NCBI GenBank assembly: GCA_003153875.1
Contig: PMBY01000539.1
Span: 6,273-12,064, forward strand
Length of the DNA: 5,792 nt
Source: Myxococcales bacterium
Lineage (GTDB): Bacteria > Myxococcota > Polyangia > Fen-1088
Reading direction: 5' to 3'
Shown here piece after piece: positions 3,863 to 5,792 of the stretch; the first letter of the stretch is position 1, and every line of letters begins with the position of its first letter. A model generated the notes under the pieces. It was not told the DNA's origin. It saw only the letters and a program-made list of their open reading frames with translations, and did not search any database. The translations under genes were made by a program, and so were the position numbers.

Positions 3863-5792
3863 TTAGTTGGGCTTGTATTCGTCAGCGCCGCAGTCGCAGG
3901 CAGTGCCTATCGGCCGCGTATCGCCGTCGATGTCGTCAGGAGGACAGGAGGCGCCGCCGGCGTTCACACAGGGAGAGGTCGCGGTCAGATGATAGTTGGT
4001 GCCCAAGTTCGGTGTTGTCGATGTCGACGTGGTGGCATTGGCTACGCAGGTCGATGATGTGAAGTTGGCGGTTCCGTTGCCGTTTGCGAGGATGCCGGTC
4101 AGGGTGTAGCTCTGGCCACAGGCCACACCGACGAGACCATTGTTCACAACGGTGTTGAACGCGAACCTCGTCGGGCCACTGCCGGTGTAGGAGCCAAGAG
4201 CGACACCTGAACTGAGACCGTCGGTGCCGTTGCCTGCGATGACTGTGTTCACGATGTCAAAGGCGGACTTGTCGGTGATGATACCGTTCTTGGTGTTGCC
4301 CGTCACGTAGCACCGGTCCATGTGCAGAATCGCGCCGCCTGTGACGCTGACGCCAGCGTCGCTCCCACCGGGGATCGTAAGGTCGCGCAGGGTCACCTCG
4401 CCTGTGGTGATGTTCACGAGCGGCGGTGTGCCGATTGTCGGCTTGGTGAGATTCGCAGAAGCCTGTCCCGCGATTAGAACCGGCTTCTGAGTAAAGGCCA
4501 GCGTTAGGTTGCCAACCGCGAGCGGACCTCTGATGACGATGACGGTCTTGGTAGCTGACAAGTCCCCGGTCGCGGTATCAGACGAGCAGTATGGCGATGC
4601 AGAGGTGCCGTTTCCCAAACTTGTCGAACAGCTCGCGCTGTTCTGCAAATAGATCACCGCATCGTCGCCTGGGCATGACCCATCCAGTCCGCACACCCCC
4701 GGATTGGCGCCCAGTTTCGCCACACACTGAGCGTCGCTGGTGCACTTGGTGCATTGTTTGTTGGTGCAGATCGGCGTCGTCCCGGAACAGTCGCTGTCCT
4801 TGAGGCACTGCACGCAGTGCTCGGCCGACGTGTCGCATACCGGTGCGGACGCGTTCTTGCAGTGACTCGACTGCACGCACTCCACACACTTGTTGGCCGT
4901 GTCGCAGGCCGGAGCGGTCGAGGTCTTGCAGTCGACATCGACGGCACATTCCACGCATGTGCCTGCGGCAGCTTTGCACACAGGCAAGACCGAGTTCTTG
5001 GTTGTGCAGCTGCCGGCTGGCGCAAGCTGATTGCCGCAGGCCACGCAGGCTTGCGCAGTTCCGCAGATGGGCTTGCTCGGGTCGCTGCAATCCCTACTGC
5101 TAAGACAGCCCACGCACTGATTGGTCTTCGTGTCGCAGAAGCCTGCAACCACGCCTCCGTCTGCTCCGCCGTCGACGCCGCCATCCGCGTCGCCAGCGCA
5201 GTCGCTGGTCGCCACGCACTGCACGCACTTGCCGCTCGTCGGCTCGCACACCGGCGCGGCGCTGTTCTTGGTCTCGCACTCGCTTGCGGCAGAGCTGCAC
5301 GCAGCACATTGATTGGCCACGCACACCGGTTTCGTCGTGTCGGACGTGCACTCGCTGCTCTTCACGCAAGCCACGCACTTGCCGCTGCTCGGCTCGCACA
5401 CTCCGGCCCCGCTGCGGCCCGCGCAGTCGTTGTTGCCAGCACACTTCGCGCACCTGAAATTGAGGCACATGGGCGCACTGGTCGGACAATCCCGATCGAC
5501 CCCGCAGCTTCCCAATCCGTCGACCGGTCTCGTGTCCACTGTCGCGTCTGGCTCGACGTCGAACTGAGGCGCATCGACCGGCGCGTCCACCGGCACGTCA
5601 GCAGCCGCATCCACTGCGTCGCTTGCCGCAACCTCGCGCCCGTCCCCCACCACTTCGCTCCGGCCCGCCTCTGTTGAAGCCGCCACCACATCGCTACCGC
5701 CAGCGTCTGCAGGCACGCAGAGGTAGTTGACACAAGCAAATCCCGTCGCACAGAGAGTGCCAGGCGGGTTGCACTTGCTCCAGTCGCGCTCG
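3863..5792 (-). CDS. Predicted secreted cysteine-rich repeat protein with C-terminal beta-helix-like domain (N-terminus beyond the window)
   Basis: 642 residues are visible and the frame is open at the right edge. The first visible residues, ERDWSKC, align with KRDWSVC just after the lipobox of the downstream paralogue, so probably only a signal peptide and a few residues are missing. Visible residues 1-25 form a four-Cys cap. Residues 26-95 are an Asp/Ala/Val/Pro spacer. Residues 96-373 are eleven tandem four-Cys modules (typically C-x5-C, then C about 7-9 residues on, then C), with an Asp-Gly-Gly insert in module 5. Residues 378-642 are Gly/Asn/Thr-rich with recurring rungs such as NTVIAGN and NTVVNNG, typical of right-handed parallel beta-helices. 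The end (SPCVNAG, then DIDGDTRPIG, then GADEY) resembles the C-terminal tail called choice-of-anchor Q in bacterial surface proteins; that match is from memory. The protein probably sits on the cell surface; its ligand or activity is unknown. No polysaccharide-lyase catalytic site was recognised, so a binding or structural role is as likely as an enzyme. A GTG at 5716 is an internal codon, not the start. Confidence 0.88.
   Translation of the reverse strand, partial: ERDWSKCNPPGTLCATGFACVNYLCVPADAGGSDVVAASTEAGRSEVVGDGREVAASDAVDAAADVPVDAPVDAPQFDVEPDATVDTRPVDGLGSCGVDRDCPTSAPMCLNFRCAKCAGNNDCAGRSGAGVCEPSSGKCVACVKSSECTSDTTKPVCVANQCAACSSAASECETKNSAAPVCEPTSGKCVQCVATSDCAGDADGGVDGGADGGVVAGFCDTKTNQCVGCLSSRDCSDPSKPICGTAQACVACGNQLAPAGSCTTKNSVLPVCKAAAGTCVECAVDVDCKTSTAPACDTANKCVECVQSSHCKNASAPVCDTSAEHCVQCLKDSDCSGTTPICTNKQCTKCTSDAQCVAKLGANPGVCGLDGSCPGDDAVIYLQNSASCSTSLGNGTSASPYCSSDTATGDLSATKTVIVIRGPLAVGNLTLAFTQKPVLIAGQASANLTKPTIGTPPLVNITTGEVTLRDLTIPGGSDAGVSVTGGAILHMDRCYVTGNTKNGIITDKSAFDIVNTVIAGNGTDGLSSGVALGSYTGSGPTRFAFNTVVNNGLVGVACGQSYTLTGILANGNGTANFTSSTCVANATTSTSTTPNLGTNYHLTATSPCVNAGGASCPPDDIDGDTRPIGTACDCGADEYKPN
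3866..4660 (-). other. Right-handed beta-helix-like C-terminal domain
   Basis: About 265 residues of the right-hand gene. The start (an SLGNG then SASPYCS segment) resembles the dGsxxxPy opening common ahead of beta-helix domains in surface proteins. Successive strands with Val, Ile and Leu alternate with Gly/Asn turns, for example VTLRDLTIPGG, AILHMDRCYVTGN, FDIVNTVIAGNG and FAFNTVVNNG. The tail has SPCVNAG and DIDGDTRPIG followed by CDCGADEY. Several cysteines occur where relatives would usually have hydrophobic residues, in keeping with the Cys-rich rest of the protein. Confidence 0.72.
5147..5197 (-). repeat. Asp-Gly-Gly repeat insert inside cysteine module 5
   Basis: Encodes AGDADGGVDGGADGGVV, a short imperfect DGG repeat between the second and third cysteines of module 5. 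The acidic Asp/Gly pattern recalls calcium-binding loops, but no complete known calcium motif is visible. The corresponding insert in the paralogue is longer and less regular. Confidence 0.75.
5223..5251. repeat. Near-identical 29-base direct repeat, copy 1
   Basis: This segment and 5373-5401 differ at only two adjacent bases (CG against GC) and are offset by exactly 150 bases. They encode the CEPTSGKCV and CEPSSGKCV parts of modules 4 and 2 of the cysteine-rich protein. The 50-codon offset corresponds to two modules. Confidence 0.85.
5373..5401. repeat. Near-identical 29-base direct repeat, copy 2
   Basis: Partner of 5223-5251. Both copies are read on the minus strand in the same frame, so the similarity is within the reading frame and supports a past in-frame duplication of a two-module unit. 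Confidence 0.85.

Larger units (their letters stand above)
4673..5506 (-). repeat. Eleven tandem four-cysteine modules
   Basis: The segment encodes eleven consecutive modules of about 22-35 residues with 44 cysteines in total. A typical module reads C, five residues often ending in Asp, C, six to nine residues ending in P-x or A-x, C, four to six residues, C, and then V-x leading to the next C. Module 5 is lengthened by an Asp-Gly-Gly insert and module 7 has a longer first spacer (GNQLAPAGSC). An even Cys number per module and a secreted context suggest disulfide-stabilised rods. I could not assign the module with certainty to a named family. Confidence 0.85.

Noticed and set aside
3866..4660. 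Pectate lyase or other polysaccharide-degrading enzyme
   Set aside because: The beta-helix-like pattern alone does not show catalysis, and I saw no recognisable active-site cluster.
4654..5307. Minus-strand open frame of 217 codons
   Set aside because: Same strand but a different frame within the cysteine-rich gene, with an Arg/Ala-rich composition and no recognisable motif.
4673..5506. CRISPR-like array
   Set aside because: The repeats are imperfect, coding, in frame and irregularly spaced. They encode cysteine modules.
4754..5677. Plus-strand open frame of 307 codons rich in Ala, Arg and His
   Set aside because: Antisense to the cysteine-module array. The apparent repeats in it simply mirror the repeated modules on the minus strand.

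Overview
The window looks like chromosomal DNA from a high-GC bacterium, most plausibly a member of the Myxococcota or a related former deltaproteobacterial lineage. Three things suggest this: a transmembrane-type Ser/Thr protein kinase, secreted proteins built from tandem cysteine modules, and an RCC1-type propeller in a predicted lipoprotein. The assignment is an inference from gene style. No taxonomic marker gene is present.

Essentially all of the sequence is coding, and all three genes lie on the minus strand, so the reading order is right to left. (A) From the right edge to 3863: a secreted cysteine-rich protein whose N-terminus lies outside the window. It has eleven tandem four-cysteine modules followed by a right-handed beta-helix-like C-terminal domain. 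(B) 3793 to 1493: a paralogue with a visible lipoprotein-type signal peptide, the same front-half architecture, and a seven-bladed RCC1-like beta-propeller in place of the beta-helix. (C) 1409 to the left edge: a Ser/Thr protein kinase with a complete catalytic domain, then a Pro/Ala-rich linker. It is cut off just as a probable transmembrane helix begins. The gaps are short (69 and 83 bases), and I found no terminator in either. No stretch of more than 300 bases lacks a gene, and I saw no RNA gene, mobile element or CRISPR array.

A and B appear to be a tandem duplication in which a common cell-envelope stalk (N-terminal four-Cys cap, Asp/Ala/Pro spacer, cysteine modules, Asp-Gly-Gly insert) carries two unrelated C-terminal beta-structured domains. 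The kinase directly downstream could belong to the same expression unit and could sense an external signal through its missing C-terminal part. That link rests on gene order alone. The best candidate for something undescribed is this pair of modular surface proteins with different display domains beside a membrane kinase.
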